Source of the DNA: JBLHGU01 sp047615875
Lineage (GTDB): Bacteria > Pseudomonadota > Gammaproteobacteria > Arenicellales > CAJQKF01
NCBI GenBank assembly: GCA_047615875.1
Contig: JBLHGU010000008.1
Coordinates: forward strand, 1-56,358
Length of the DNA stretch: 56,358 nucleotides
Reading direction: 5' to 3'
Shown: one piece after another, positions 17,938 to 25,587 of the stretch
How the letters are laid out: each line of letters opens with the position of its first letter
How positions within the stretch are numbered: position 1 is the first letter of the stretch
The notes under the pieces: generated by a model
What the model was told of the DNA's origin: nothing
What the model saw: the letters and a program-made list of their open reading frames with translations, nothing else
The model's database searches: none
Made by a program: the position numbers and the translations under genes

Positions 17938-18567
17938 TTAGGCAGGACAAGGAAGCTGAGTAACCTTTGCCATGGCATCTCCCCAGCGAGTTTCCTGCAA
18001 CTTATCCACAGCAAACTTGTCCGGTTCTCTGCTCAATTCTACCCAGCGCAGGGGCCCCAGAGTTCTAAGCTCGGGTCGATAGCTTGCCTCAATACCATCT
18101 TTACTCATACGAGAGACAAACACGCGAGCATCGGTGGCCTGGGAAAACAAACCCAGAGAAAGATATGATGTGTCACTTTCTGCAAATTTGTAATGCTCGA
18201 TATCAAGATCTTTCAATTTGCTTCTTAGATCGGCCAATTCATCATTATCCTTAGGTGCCGGCATGGAAACACGCCAGGTTTTAAGTTTTCGGGCACTCAC
18301 AGCTGTTTTACTATAAATGAGCCCCATTTCTTCCAAAATTCGGGACGCGTCGGCGAATGTGGACTGGGTCTGAAATGGGCCTATGCGCAGACAAGCACCC
18401 TGACGCGCTGAAACCTGAGACTGCGCCTCTGACAAAAGCAACATTGCCCGCTGATTAACTTCAGATTTAGCGACCAAAAGATTTTTATCATTCACCTCTG
18501 GATGACCGCTGGCCCATAAGTATAGAGCCAAATTTAGCAAAATCAGGGAAAAAAATAACCACTTCAC
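17938..18567 (-). CDS. SPOR-like protein with N-terminal membrane anchor
   Basis: The 209-residue protein starts with a hydrophobic segment (residues 2-20, LFFSLILLNLALYLWASG) that should anchor it in the inner membrane. The rest resembles a divergent SPOR-type repeat: ACLRIGPFQTQSTFADASRI and YLSLGLFSQATDARVFVSRM share the 'G-x-F-x3-DA' pattern of that domain, which in characterised proteins binds denuded peptidoglycan at division sites. Genes of this type are common directly after coaX in gammaproteobacteria. It lies 23 bases after coaX and is the last gene of the alkB-rarA-birA-coaX unit. Its exact role is not known to me. Confidence 0.65.
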   Translation of the reverse strand: MKWLFFSLILLNLALYLWASGHPEVNDKNLLVAKSEVNQRAMLLLSEAQSQVSARQGACLRIGPFQTQSTFADASRILEEMGLIYSKTAVSARKLKTWRVSMPAPKDNDELADLRSKLKDLDIEHYKFAESDTSYLSLGLFSQATDARVFVSRMSKDGIEASYRPELRTLGPLRWVELSREPDKFAVDKLQETRWGDAMAKVTQLPCPA

Positions 18568-18590
18568 AAAGAAATCTCGTATTCAGATAT

Positions 18591-19346
18591 TTAATTAAGT
18601 TGAAAAATTTCACGCTGCAGATTGAGTTGCAATCCATCCAGCACTAAATTCCCGATAATTTCGGCAGGGTAATCGATTTTTGCCACTAATTTGTGGCGCC
18701 CTCCACCGGTTACCAGCAAAAGTGGAGCCTCACCAATTTCTCGGGCCGAATTGTCGACAAATTTCTCGACAACCGCAACACCACTCCATTTAGCCCCCAA
18801 TCCAATCGCATTGGCAGTATTTCGAGGCGGGAAAGTCACCTCCATTGTACTTGGAATCTGCAAATGGGGAACACTGTGTTCGAATACTCGCAGAAACACC
18901 TCTGGTCCGGGAAAAATAATTCCTCCTCGAAATACGCCAGCAGAATCAATTAAGTCCATTGTCATGGCAGTACCGCAATCAACTACAACCATCGGCTGAT
19001 GATGGAGATTCCAGGCAGCTAACATCGCTAACCAGCGATCGACGCCTAGTTGAGCAGGATCTTCATAACCATTTGTAACCCCGAAGTCATTATCCTGGGA
19101 TTTGAGCAATCTAGCGTCAACCCCGAAAACTTCCTTGCAGTGCTGTAAAATAGCATCTGCGCCGGGGTTTTCGGTTACACGAGAGGCCAAAATCAAAGAT
19201 GGGTTTTCATCTAATCCAAACCTATCTGGCGGACCAGTAGATTGGTGCAATATCTGGCCCTCTGTGCAGCATCCCTCGGAAATAAACCGCCATTTGGTTG
19301 CGGTGTTGCCGATATCAAGTAACAAACCCGCGCTGTTTTGCACCAT
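18591..19346 (-). CDS. coaX: Type III pantothenate kinase
   Basis: CoaX phosphorylates pantothenate, the first step of coenzyme A synthesis; it needs a monovalent cation and is not feedback-inhibited by CoA. Motifs are LLLDIGNTATKW (phosphate 1), GVDRWLAMLAA, DCGTAMTMDLID and GGIIFPGPEVF, followed by the C-terminal VTGGGRHKL. I use the ATG at 19346, one base after the birA stop, giving 251 residues, the usual size. A GTG at 19364 inside birA would add six residues and is the alternative. The pair birA-coaX is a well-known gammaproteobacterial arrangement and suggests translational coupling. Confidence 0.95.
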   Translation of the reverse strand: MVQNSAGLLLDIGNTATKWRFISEGCCTEGQILHQSTGPPDRFGLDENPSLILASRVTENPGADAILQHCKEVFGVDARLLKSQDNDFGVTNGYEDPAQLGVDRWLAMLAAWNLHHQPMVVVDCGTAMTMDLIDSAGVFRGGIIFPGPEVFLRVFEHSVPHLQIPSTMEVTFPPRNTANAIGLGAKWSGVAVVEKFVDNSAREIGEAPLLLVTGGGRHKLVAKIDYPAEIIGNLVLDGLQLNLQREIFQLN

Positions 19347-19347
19347 T

Positions 19348-20295
19348 TTAAGAGATAACCTCACCGGTAGTAATGGAAATAATGCTGCCGGAACTGGCTT
19401 TTAGTCGCAACGCTCCTCGCCCATCAACTCCTTGCGCAATACCAACTACGGTACCCCTACCCTGTTGAATAGCAATTTGTTTTCCCTGGTAATGATGCAG
19501 GCTTTGCCATTCGTCCATAAATGGTGCAAAACCTGATTGACGAAATTTTGCAAACACCCATTCTAAATGCTGAATAAAGGTAACCGCCAGATCATTTCTA
19601 TGCGGAAGAACCCCGCCCTGACGGGCGAGATCCGTGACATTCTGTTCACATAGAGCAGCTAATTTGTCTGGCAATAGCAGATTAAGGCCGAAGCCAACCG
19701 TAACATCCATTCCCCCACCGAGTTCCCCAGACACCTCGATCAAAATACCGCCTAATTTTGCGCCATCTATCAATAAATCGTTTGGCCATTTAAGACGGCA
19801 TTGGCGATAACCCACATCTTGCAGTCCGCGAACCAATGCTACCCCCACAGCCAGACTTAAACCGGAAATATCCTGTGCATTGCCATCGAATCTGAGCCAA
19901 GTCGAAGCTAATATGCTCTGATATGGAGCCGCATACCAACTACGGCCTTGTCGACCGCGACCGCGAGTCTGGTTTTCAGCGAACAAATAGCGTGAAATTA
20001 GTAGTGACTGCGCAAGTCTGCGACGAACTTCTGCATTGGTACTATCAATAACACTTGAAACTTCGACTTCACAACCACTCCTTTCGCTTATGATTTTAGC
20101 GTCGAGCAGGCTCAGTCCTTTACCAATTCGATAACCCTTACCACGCACGGCATGGATTTCTAACCCTTGTTCCTTGAGAGTATTTACATGCTGGTTTATC
20201 GATGCCCGGGACACCCCAAGCTGCCTTGCCATTTCATCTCCAGAGACGAAATCACCAAAACTCAGTGCAGTAAGTATGTATTGGCGAACCGTCAA
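19348..20295 (-). CDS. birA: Biotin-[acetyl-CoA carboxylase] ligase / biotin operon repressor
   Basis: BirA makes biotinyl-AMP, transfers biotin to the carboxylase carrier protein, and in the bifunctional form represses biotin genes. A winged helix-turn-helix is present at residues 13-57 (SGDEMARQLGVSRASINQHVNTL), so this is the bifunctional type. The ligase domain shows GRGRQGRSWYAAP near residue 114 and KWPNDLLIDGAKLGGILIE near residue 169. The start is TTG at 20295, overlapping the rarA stop as TTGA, with a GAGGA ribosome-binding site about 8 bases upstream. The length, 315 residues, is normal. Confidence 0.95.
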   Translation of the reverse strand: MTVRQYILTALSFGDFVSGDEMARQLGVSRASINQHVNTLKEQGLEIHAVRGKGYRIGKGLSLLDAKIISERSGCEVEVSSVIDSTNAEVRRRLAQSLLISRYLFAENQTRGRGRQGRSWYAAPYQSILASTWLRFDGNAQDISGLSLAVGVALVRGLQDVGYRQCRLKWPNDLLIDGAKLGGILIEVSGELGGGMDVTVGFGLNLLLPDKLAALCEQNVTDLARQGGVLPHRNDLAVTFIQHLEWVFAKFRQSGFAPFMDEWQSLHHYQGKQIAIQQGRGTVVGIAQGVDGRGALRLKASSGSIISITTGEVIS

Positions 20296-21599
20296 TCCTG
20301 CTTCCTCTTGTTCTTGTGATTCTGTTCACGCAAGTTGCTTAGCTTGTCGCTTATTCTGGTCTCAAGACCCCGTTGCACTGGCTGATAAAAATGCTGTGAG
20401 CCAACCGTATCAGGAAAATAGTGCTGCCCAGCAGAAAATCCTCCCGGTTCATCATGGGAGTATCGGTATGCCTTGCCATGGCCGAGTGATTCCATTAAAC
20501 GGGTTGGCGCATTTCTTAAATGTAGTGGCACTTCTGCTGTACCAGAGCTTTTGACTTCTTGCATCGCTGCTCCGAAGGCCTTATAGACCGCGTTACTTTT
20601 AGCCGCGACAGCCAGATAGCTTGCGGCCTGGGCTAGCGCTAACTCACCCTCAGGAGAACCGAGTCTTTCATAGGCAACCGCTGCGTCAATACTAATGGAC
20701 AGGGCACGCGGATCGGCGTTACCTATATCTTCTGACGCAATTCGAATCAGTCGTCTAGCCAGGTAAAGTGGATCACAACCGCCATCAAGCATTCGACAGA
20801 GCCAGTACAGCGCTGCATCTGGATCTGAGCCACGGATAGATTTATGCAACGCGGAAATTTGATCGTAAAAAATATCCCCCTGCTTGTCGAATCTACGCAC
20901 CAGGCCTTTTATTGCTTCTGCCACTATCGCCAGCGAAATTCTCCTGGTCTGATCAGCTGAATAGGCTAGCAAAGCCGAACTCTCAAGCAAGTTTAAAGCC
21001 CGTCTGGCGTCACCATCAGCTGATTGGCAGAGCAGTTTCTTCGCCTCTGGATCCAGTTGATATTCAAACTTCCCGAGACCTCTGGCAACATCTCTTAATG
21101 CTCTACCGAGTAATAGATCGATATCTCCTTCTGTTAAACGCTGCAGTGAAAAAACCTGCGCACGGGACAACAATGCGTTATTTAATGCGAAAGAAGGATT
21201 CTCCGTCGTAGCGCCGATTAAAATTAACAGACCACTTTCAAGATATGGCAGGAAGGCATCTTGTTGAACTTTATTGAATCGGTGCACTTCATCCACAAAC
21301 AGAATAGTCGACACATCTCGTTGCAGCGCCCGCTGCACCACCTGCCGCACCTCCTTTACACCATCAGTAACCGCGGAAAGAGATTCAAAGTCTAGTCCGG
21401 TAAGCCGTGCCATTAACCGGGCCAAGGTGGTTTTTCCACTACCTGGTGGCCCCCACAAGACGCAGGAGACCAGGCGCTTTTCTTCCACTGCGGCAAACAA
21501 TGGCTTACCGGGAGATAAGAGATGGGTCTGACCAACAAACTCCTGCAAATTCTGTGGTCTCATTGAGTCTGCGAGGGGTTGGGACAGATGCTGGGTCAA
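20292..21599 (-). CDS. rarA: Replication-associated recombination protein RarA (MgsA)
   Basis: RarA is an AAA+ ATPase of the clamp-loader family that acts at stalled replication forks. Motifs are Walker A WGPPGSGKTTLARL, Walker B ILFVDEVHRFNKVQQDAFLP, sensor GATTENPSFALNNALLSRA and the C-terminal tetramerisation region with VPLHLRNAPTRLMESLGHGK. I start it at TTG 21599, which overlaps the stop of the upstream alkB-like gene as TTGA and yields 435 residues beginning MTQHLSQPLADSMRPQNL, collinear with E. coli RarA. An ATG at 21710 would add 37 residues overlapping alkB that do not resemble the family. Confidence 0.93.
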   Translation of the reverse strand: MTQHLSQPLADSMRPQNLQEFVGQTHLLSPGKPLFAAVEEKRLVSCVLWGPPGSGKTTLARLMARLTGLDFESLSAVTDGVKEVRQVVQRALQRDVSTILFVDEVHRFNKVQQDAFLPYLESGLLILIGATTENPSFALNNALLSRAQVFSLQRLTEGDIDLLLGRALRDVARGLGKFEYQLDPEAKKLLCQSADGDARRALNLLESSALLAYSADQTRRISLAIVAEAIKGLVRRFDKQGDIFYDQISALHKSIRGSDPDAALYWLCRMLDGGCDPLYLARRLIRIASEDIGNADPRALSISIDAAVAYERLGSPEGELALAQAASYLAVAAKSNAVYKAFGAAMQEVKSSGTAEVPLHLRNAPTRLMESLGHGKAYRYSHDEPGGFSAGQHYFPDTVGSQHFYQPVQRGLETRISDKLSNLREQNHKNKRKQD

Positions 21600-22216
21600 T
21601 CTTGTATATCTCGAAAAGTAAGGCTTATTCTGGCACCGGAAACACGACTTTGCTGAGGAATGGCATGCTGCCAGCATTGTTGCATGCCCCTGTGCATCAT
21701 TAAAAGACAAGCATGAGGCAGTTGTAAATCAAAACGCGCAGAGTGTAGCCTTTTATGCCTGAAACGGATAATTCGACTGGCGCCCAGACTCAGAGAAACA
21801 ACCATAGGCCGCTGACCGAGTTCTGGTTCATCATCTGCGTGCCAGCCCATACGGTCTTCACCGTTTCGATATTGATTAAGCAAAACACTATTAAATGTGC
21901 ATCCAGACCACTTTTCCACCAAATTGCGAATTTTCGACAGTGTTTCAGTCCAACCCAACGCAGACTGTTCCTGCCCGGAATATCGGTATCTGGAATCTCC
22001 ATATAAGGCGCAAACTCTAGGTACTTTATGCAGCTTACCAAACACATGCACATCTGGCTGCTGCCAGTTAATAGTGCTTTGAAGATCGGTCAGCCAGTCA
22101 TCATAAATAGACTCGCGATCAGATAGAATCTGCAGGTCGATGCCCCCACCCGGAATCCTCCATTGTTTTCTGCAAGGTTGCATATCTAGTGTGTGCTGTA
22201 GGTTTATCATGGGCAA
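21596..22216 (-). CDS. AlkB-family Fe(II)/2-oxoglutarate dioxygenase
   Basis: AlkB proteins remove alkyl groups from DNA or RNA bases by oxidation. This 206-residue protein has the iron ligands H126 and D128 in GWHADDEPELG and H184 in CWQHAIP, plus R196 and R202 in RISLTFR for 2-oxoglutarate and active-site binding. The NSVLLNQYRNGEDRMGWH segment is like that of the ALKBH2/3-type subgroup rather than classical E. coli AlkB. It overlaps rarA by four bases, so a DNA-damage context is plausible. Substrate cannot be told from sequence. Confidence 0.88.
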   Translation of the reverse strand: MPMINLQHTLDMQPCRKQWRIPGGGIDLQILSDRESIYDDWLTDLQSTINWQQPDVHVFGKLHKVPRVCALYGDSRYRYSGQEQSALGWTETLSKIRNLVEKWSGCTFNSVLLNQYRNGEDRMGWHADDEPELGQRPMVVSLSLGASRIIRFRHKRLHSARFDLQLPHACLLMMHRGMQQCWQHAIPQQSRVSGARISLTFRDIQD

Positions 22217-22247
22217 AAGTATCTTAAATCTTAATCTGTGGATACAG

Positions 22248-23174
22248 TTAATAACCTAGACTGCGATCCACCAGATTTTCTACTGACTGCCCGCGCTTTA
22301 ACCTTTTCAAGCTTTCCATTAATACCGGTGTTGCGGTGACGGGATTAGTGACGCTCGCCACATGGGGTGTGATCGTTACTCGTGACTGCCTTCGATAAGG
22401 GTGATCGTTAGGCAACGGCTCGATGGAAAACACATCCAATACTGCTTCGACTACATGACCCAACTTGATCGCAGCTAATAAGTCGCTATCATTGATCAAT
22501 TCCCCCCGGCCCGCGTTAATGATCGAGGCGCCACGAGGCAGTTCTGAGAGGTTCGCCTTGTTGAGCAAACCCAGAGTTTCCGATGTATTGGGCAATAATC
22601 CCACCAGTATGTCAGCCTGGTTTAAAAATGACGCTAACTCTTCCTGCCCAGAAAAACTGGCAATTTCACCAACCCGTTTAGTCGTTCGACTCCATCCAGA
22701 AACTGTAAAGCCAAGCTGAACTAATGCTTTTGCACAGGCAAGACCCAATGCACCAAGACCCAGAACACCGACTCGAGTACCGGATGCAAACCTGGGCTGT
22801 GTTTTCTGCGGATGCTGCCAATCACCACCTCTGTAAAGTCGTGTACGAAGATGAATATTAAGTACGTGACAGCAAACATACTCAATCATCCCCTGAGTAA
22901 GACCTGGCTCTACCATGCGAACGATGGGCAAGGACTTGGGCACAGTCGGATCGCTCAACAAACCTTCTACACCAGCCCAGGTAGACAGAATGGCTTTTAG
23001 ATTCACATAAGGTTGAAGACAACCTGAAGGTAATCGGGCCACAATGGCATACTCAATAGACTCAGGTGGAACGCTTTCAGGCCATACAACCAGATCCAGC
23101 TTGGGATCGGCTTTTCTGATCTCGTTTTCCCAGGCGCTGGTTTTTTCTTCAGGGCAAATCAAAATAGTGCTCAT
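22248..23174 (-). CDS. D-2-hydroxyacid dehydrogenase, glyoxylate/hydroxypyruvate reductase A-like
   Basis: Members reduce glyoxylate or hydroxypyruvate, or oxidise related D-2-hydroxyacids, with NAD(P)H. The Rossmann motif GVLGLGALGLACAK lies at residues 136-149, followed by WSRT near 161, which in GhrA-type enzymes suggests NADPH preference. Catalytic residues R223 (INAGRGELI), E252 (FSIEPLP) and H271 (TPHVAS) are all present. The 308-residue length fits GhrA. It stands 31 bases upstream of the alkB-like gene on the same strand and may share its transcript. Confidence 0.9.
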   Translation of the reverse strand: MSTILICPEEKTSAWENEIRKADPKLDLVVWPESVPPESIEYAIVARLPSGCLQPYVNLKAILSTWAGVEGLLSDPTVPKSLPIVRMVEPGLTQGMIEYVCCHVLNIHLRTRLYRGGDWQHPQKTQPRFASGTRVGVLGLGALGLACAKALVQLGFTVSGWSRTTKRVGEIASFSGQEELASFLNQADILVGLLPNTSETLGLLNKANLSELPRGASIINAGRGELINDSDLLAAIKLGHVVEAVLDVFSIEPLPNDHPYRRQSRVTITPHVASVTNPVTATPVLMESLKRLKRGQSVENLVDRSLGY

Positions 23175-23189
23175 ACTGGCCCAATACTC

Positions 23190-23732
23190 CTAATGTTGGT
23201 GCCCCACAACGCACTCATTCTCGAGCGCCGAAGGCGTAAATTTAAGTTCGTACCACAACGCATAGGCGCCGCCCTTTTGCAAACCACAGGCATAATCTGA
23301 TCGGCCAAAGACCGAAACTCTGTCCATATGATCAATAAAAACCCGCCCCAATCCTACCCTGGCTGGTTTGCCACGCCGATTGCAGTCTTTCTTTGCACCA
23401 TGGGCAAATGGCAGATAACTTTCGATCGTCGCCTGATTTCCGATGCGCAAGCTAAATTTGGAGCTACCATCATTTTCCAGTACAACACCTGCAGTAACAC
23501 AATAAAAGCCACTTACACCAGGGAAGTGATCGAACCACATCCAACCTTCTTCCAGCTGGTTCGAACCTCGTATACCCCAGGTAGATTTGCCATAATATGG
23601 CCGACGTTGCCATACCGAATCAAAACCATCATTATGGTCAGCTATAAGGGTAGTAATTCCGGCCTGTTGCGTCGCCGCAACTGTCGGCAAGATAAAACAG
23701 ATACCTAGTATCGTCAAAAATAACTTGAACAA
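23190..23732 (-). CDS. Small secreted protein of unknown function
   Basis: The 180-residue product begins with a clear signal peptide (hydrophobic residues 4-18, likely cleavage after PTVAA). The mature part has four cysteines (FYCVTAG, KKDCNRR, YACGLQ, ENECVVG) that could form two disulfides in the periplasm, and is rich in aromatic residues (WQRRPYYGKSTWGIRG, WMWFDHFPGVSGFYC). I do not recognise the family. The start is TTG with an AGGTGA ribosome-binding site. It diverges from the gamma-glutamyltransferase gene with only 26 bases between the start codons, and precedes the GhrA-like gene by 15 bases. Confidence 0.75.
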   Translation of the reverse strand: MFKLFLTILGICFILPTVAATQQAGITTLIADHNDGFDSVWQRRPYYGKSTWGIRGSNQLEEGWMWFDHFPGVSGFYCVTAGVVLENDGSSKFSLRIGNQATIESYLPFAHGAKKDCNRRGKPARVGLGRVFIDHMDRVSVFGRSDYACGLQKGGAYALWYELKFTPSALENECVVGHQH

Positions 23733-23758
23733 CCGTCTTCACCTGAGAGATCTCTGAA

Positions 23759-25354
23759 ATGAGCACCAATTATATTCGACCTGACGTCTATCCGTATGCA
23801 AGCCGGAGATCCGAAGTATTTGCCGAAAACATGGTCGCTTCTTCCCAACCTCTGGCCGTAGCGGCTGGCATCCAGATGTTGCGAGAGGGAGGCAACGCAG
23901 TAGATGCGGCACTGGCCTGTGCGATTGCGCTGACGGTAATTGAACCCGCTAGCAACAGCATTGGTGGAGATGCTTTTGCAATAATCTATGCTGATGGAAA
24001 GTTACATGGATTCAACGGTTCTGGCAAATCACCCCAGGCCTGGACACCAGAACGCTTTGCAGGTCTGGACGAAATACCCCAACGTGGCTGGGAAGCCATT
24101 ACCGTACCCGGTGCAGTTGATACCTGGATGCAATTATCCAGCAAATTCGGTCGATTGGAGTTCCTGACTTTGTTCGAACCCGCCATACATTATGCTCGGC
24201 ATGGATTTCCAGTAGCCCCGGTTATGCATAGACAATGGCAGGATGCCATTGCTAGTCACGGAGACCTGCAAGGGTTTCGAGATACATTTACTTTAAACGG
24301 CAGTGCTCCGGATTTAGGCCAGAAGTTTTGTTGTCCTGATCAGGCCAACACATTCGAGAAGATTGCATCTTCAGCAGGAGAATCTTTTTATCGCGGTGAG
24401 CTTGCAGAAAAGATAATTGCTGACTCAGATCGTCACAATGGCGCTATGACACTACAGGATTTAGCCAGTCACAAGGGGCAGTTTGTACAACCCATTAGTC
24501 AGCAATATCGCAATTTGTCAGTGCATGAGATTCCACCAGGTGGTCAGGGTATTGGTGCATTAATTGCCCTGGGCATTCTCGATCGACTGGAGATAGAGAA
24601 ATTTCAACCCGACTCCCTGGATAGTCTGCACATTCAAATTGAAGCTGTGAAAATAGCATTAGAGGATCTTGCACGGCATATTTCTGACCCGGCGACTATG
24701 CAAATTAGTCCGCAGGAATTACTAAGTTCTGACAGGCTTGACCGTCTTGCAGCTGAAATTGATCCACACAATGCCCGGCAAGTAAACATCACCTATGAAT
24801 CAGACCACGGTACAGTTTATCTGGCGACCGCGGATTCAGAAGGCATGATGGTCTCCATGATCCAATCTAACTATGATGGCTTTGGTTCAGGAATCGTGGT
24901 GCCTGAGACAGGCATTAATATGCAGAATCGCGGCAGAGGGTTTAACCTAATTCCTGGCCATCCCAATCAAGTTGCCGGCGGAAAATATCCTTTCCACACC
25001 ATCATTCCTGGATTTTTGATGCAAGGGGGTGAGCCCCTAGGTCCATTCGGCATTATGGGAGCTCATATTCAGACCCAGGCCCAAACTCAGTTTGTGATTC
25101 GTGTTTCAAGCTTTGGACAATCTCCGCAGGCCGCGCTGGATGCACCTCGCTGGTTTATTTCGCCAGATTTTAAACTAGCAACTGAGCCAGGCATTAGCAA
25201 CAAAATAGTCGAAGGTCTACAATCTAAAGGTCATTTGTTTGACCAGGAGATTAGTTGGTCAAAGTTTGGTGGAGGCCAGGCAATTTTCAAACATGGGAAT
25301 GTGTACCGCGGCGCCAGTGACCCAAGAAAGGATGGGTTGGCAATGGGTTTTTGA
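23759..25354 (+). CDS. Gamma-glutamyltransferase family protein (no signal peptide)
   Basis: The family transfers or hydrolyses gamma-glutamyl groups and is made as a precursor that cleaves itself before a threonine. Here the likely nucleophile is T352 in SDHGTVYLATADSEG, and the conserved REGGNAVDAALA (residue 42 on) and the later PFHTIIPGFLM segment are present. There is no signal peptide, so the enzyme should be cytoplasmic, unlike periplasmic E. coli Ggt; the YwrD-like subgroup has this form. It is monocistronic. A role in gamma-glutamyl amine or glutathione turnover is possible; the PuuB-like oxidase 10 kb away is the only hint. Confidence 0.9.
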   Translation: MSTNYIRPDVYPYASRRSEVFAENMVASSQPLAVAAGIQMLREGGNAVDAALACAIALTVIEPASNSIGGDAFAIIYADGKLHGFNGSGKSPQAWTPERFAGLDEIPQRGWEAITVPGAVDTWMQLSSKFGRLEFLTLFEPAIHYARHGFPVAPVMHRQWQDAIASHGDLQGFRDTFTLNGSAPDLGQKFCCPDQANTFEKIASSAGESFYRGELAEKIIADSDRHNGAMTLQDLASHKGQFVQPISQQYRNLSVHEIPPGGQGIGALIALGILDRLEIEKFQPDSLDSLHIQIEAVKIALEDLARHISDPATMQISPQELLSSDRLDRLAAEIDPHNARQVNITYESDHGTVYLATADSEGMMVSMIQSNYDGFGSGIVVPETGINMQNRGRGFNLIPGHPNQVAGGKYPFHTIIPGFLMQGGEPLGPFGIMGAHIQTQAQTQFVIRVSSFGQSPQAALDAPRWFISPDFKLATEPGISNKIVEGLQSKGHLFDQEISWSKFGGGQAIFKHGNVYRGASDPRKDGLAMGF

Positions 25355-25587
25355 GCACCAATAAGTTAAATCTACGCATTAAATTGTGTTCGTAATCTTC
25401 AACTTTGTGAAAAAAACTGTCATAATTTGATGTCGCCTCGTTTAAATCTAATTTGGTGGGAGTCTTGGGGCGACCACAACAACACTGACGCCAGGGTGCC
25501 GAAGGAATTAGAAAATTCCTCAGTCCTGCGCGCGAAGATGGTTATGATACAAAATTACCTCCCCCTACATCTGTCGAGAAGAGCCTT

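Noticed and set aside
21600..21710. Extended N terminus of RarA from an upstream ATG
   Set aside because: The extra 37 residues lie within the alkB-like gene, do not resemble RarA, and a coupled TTG start fits the known N terminus.
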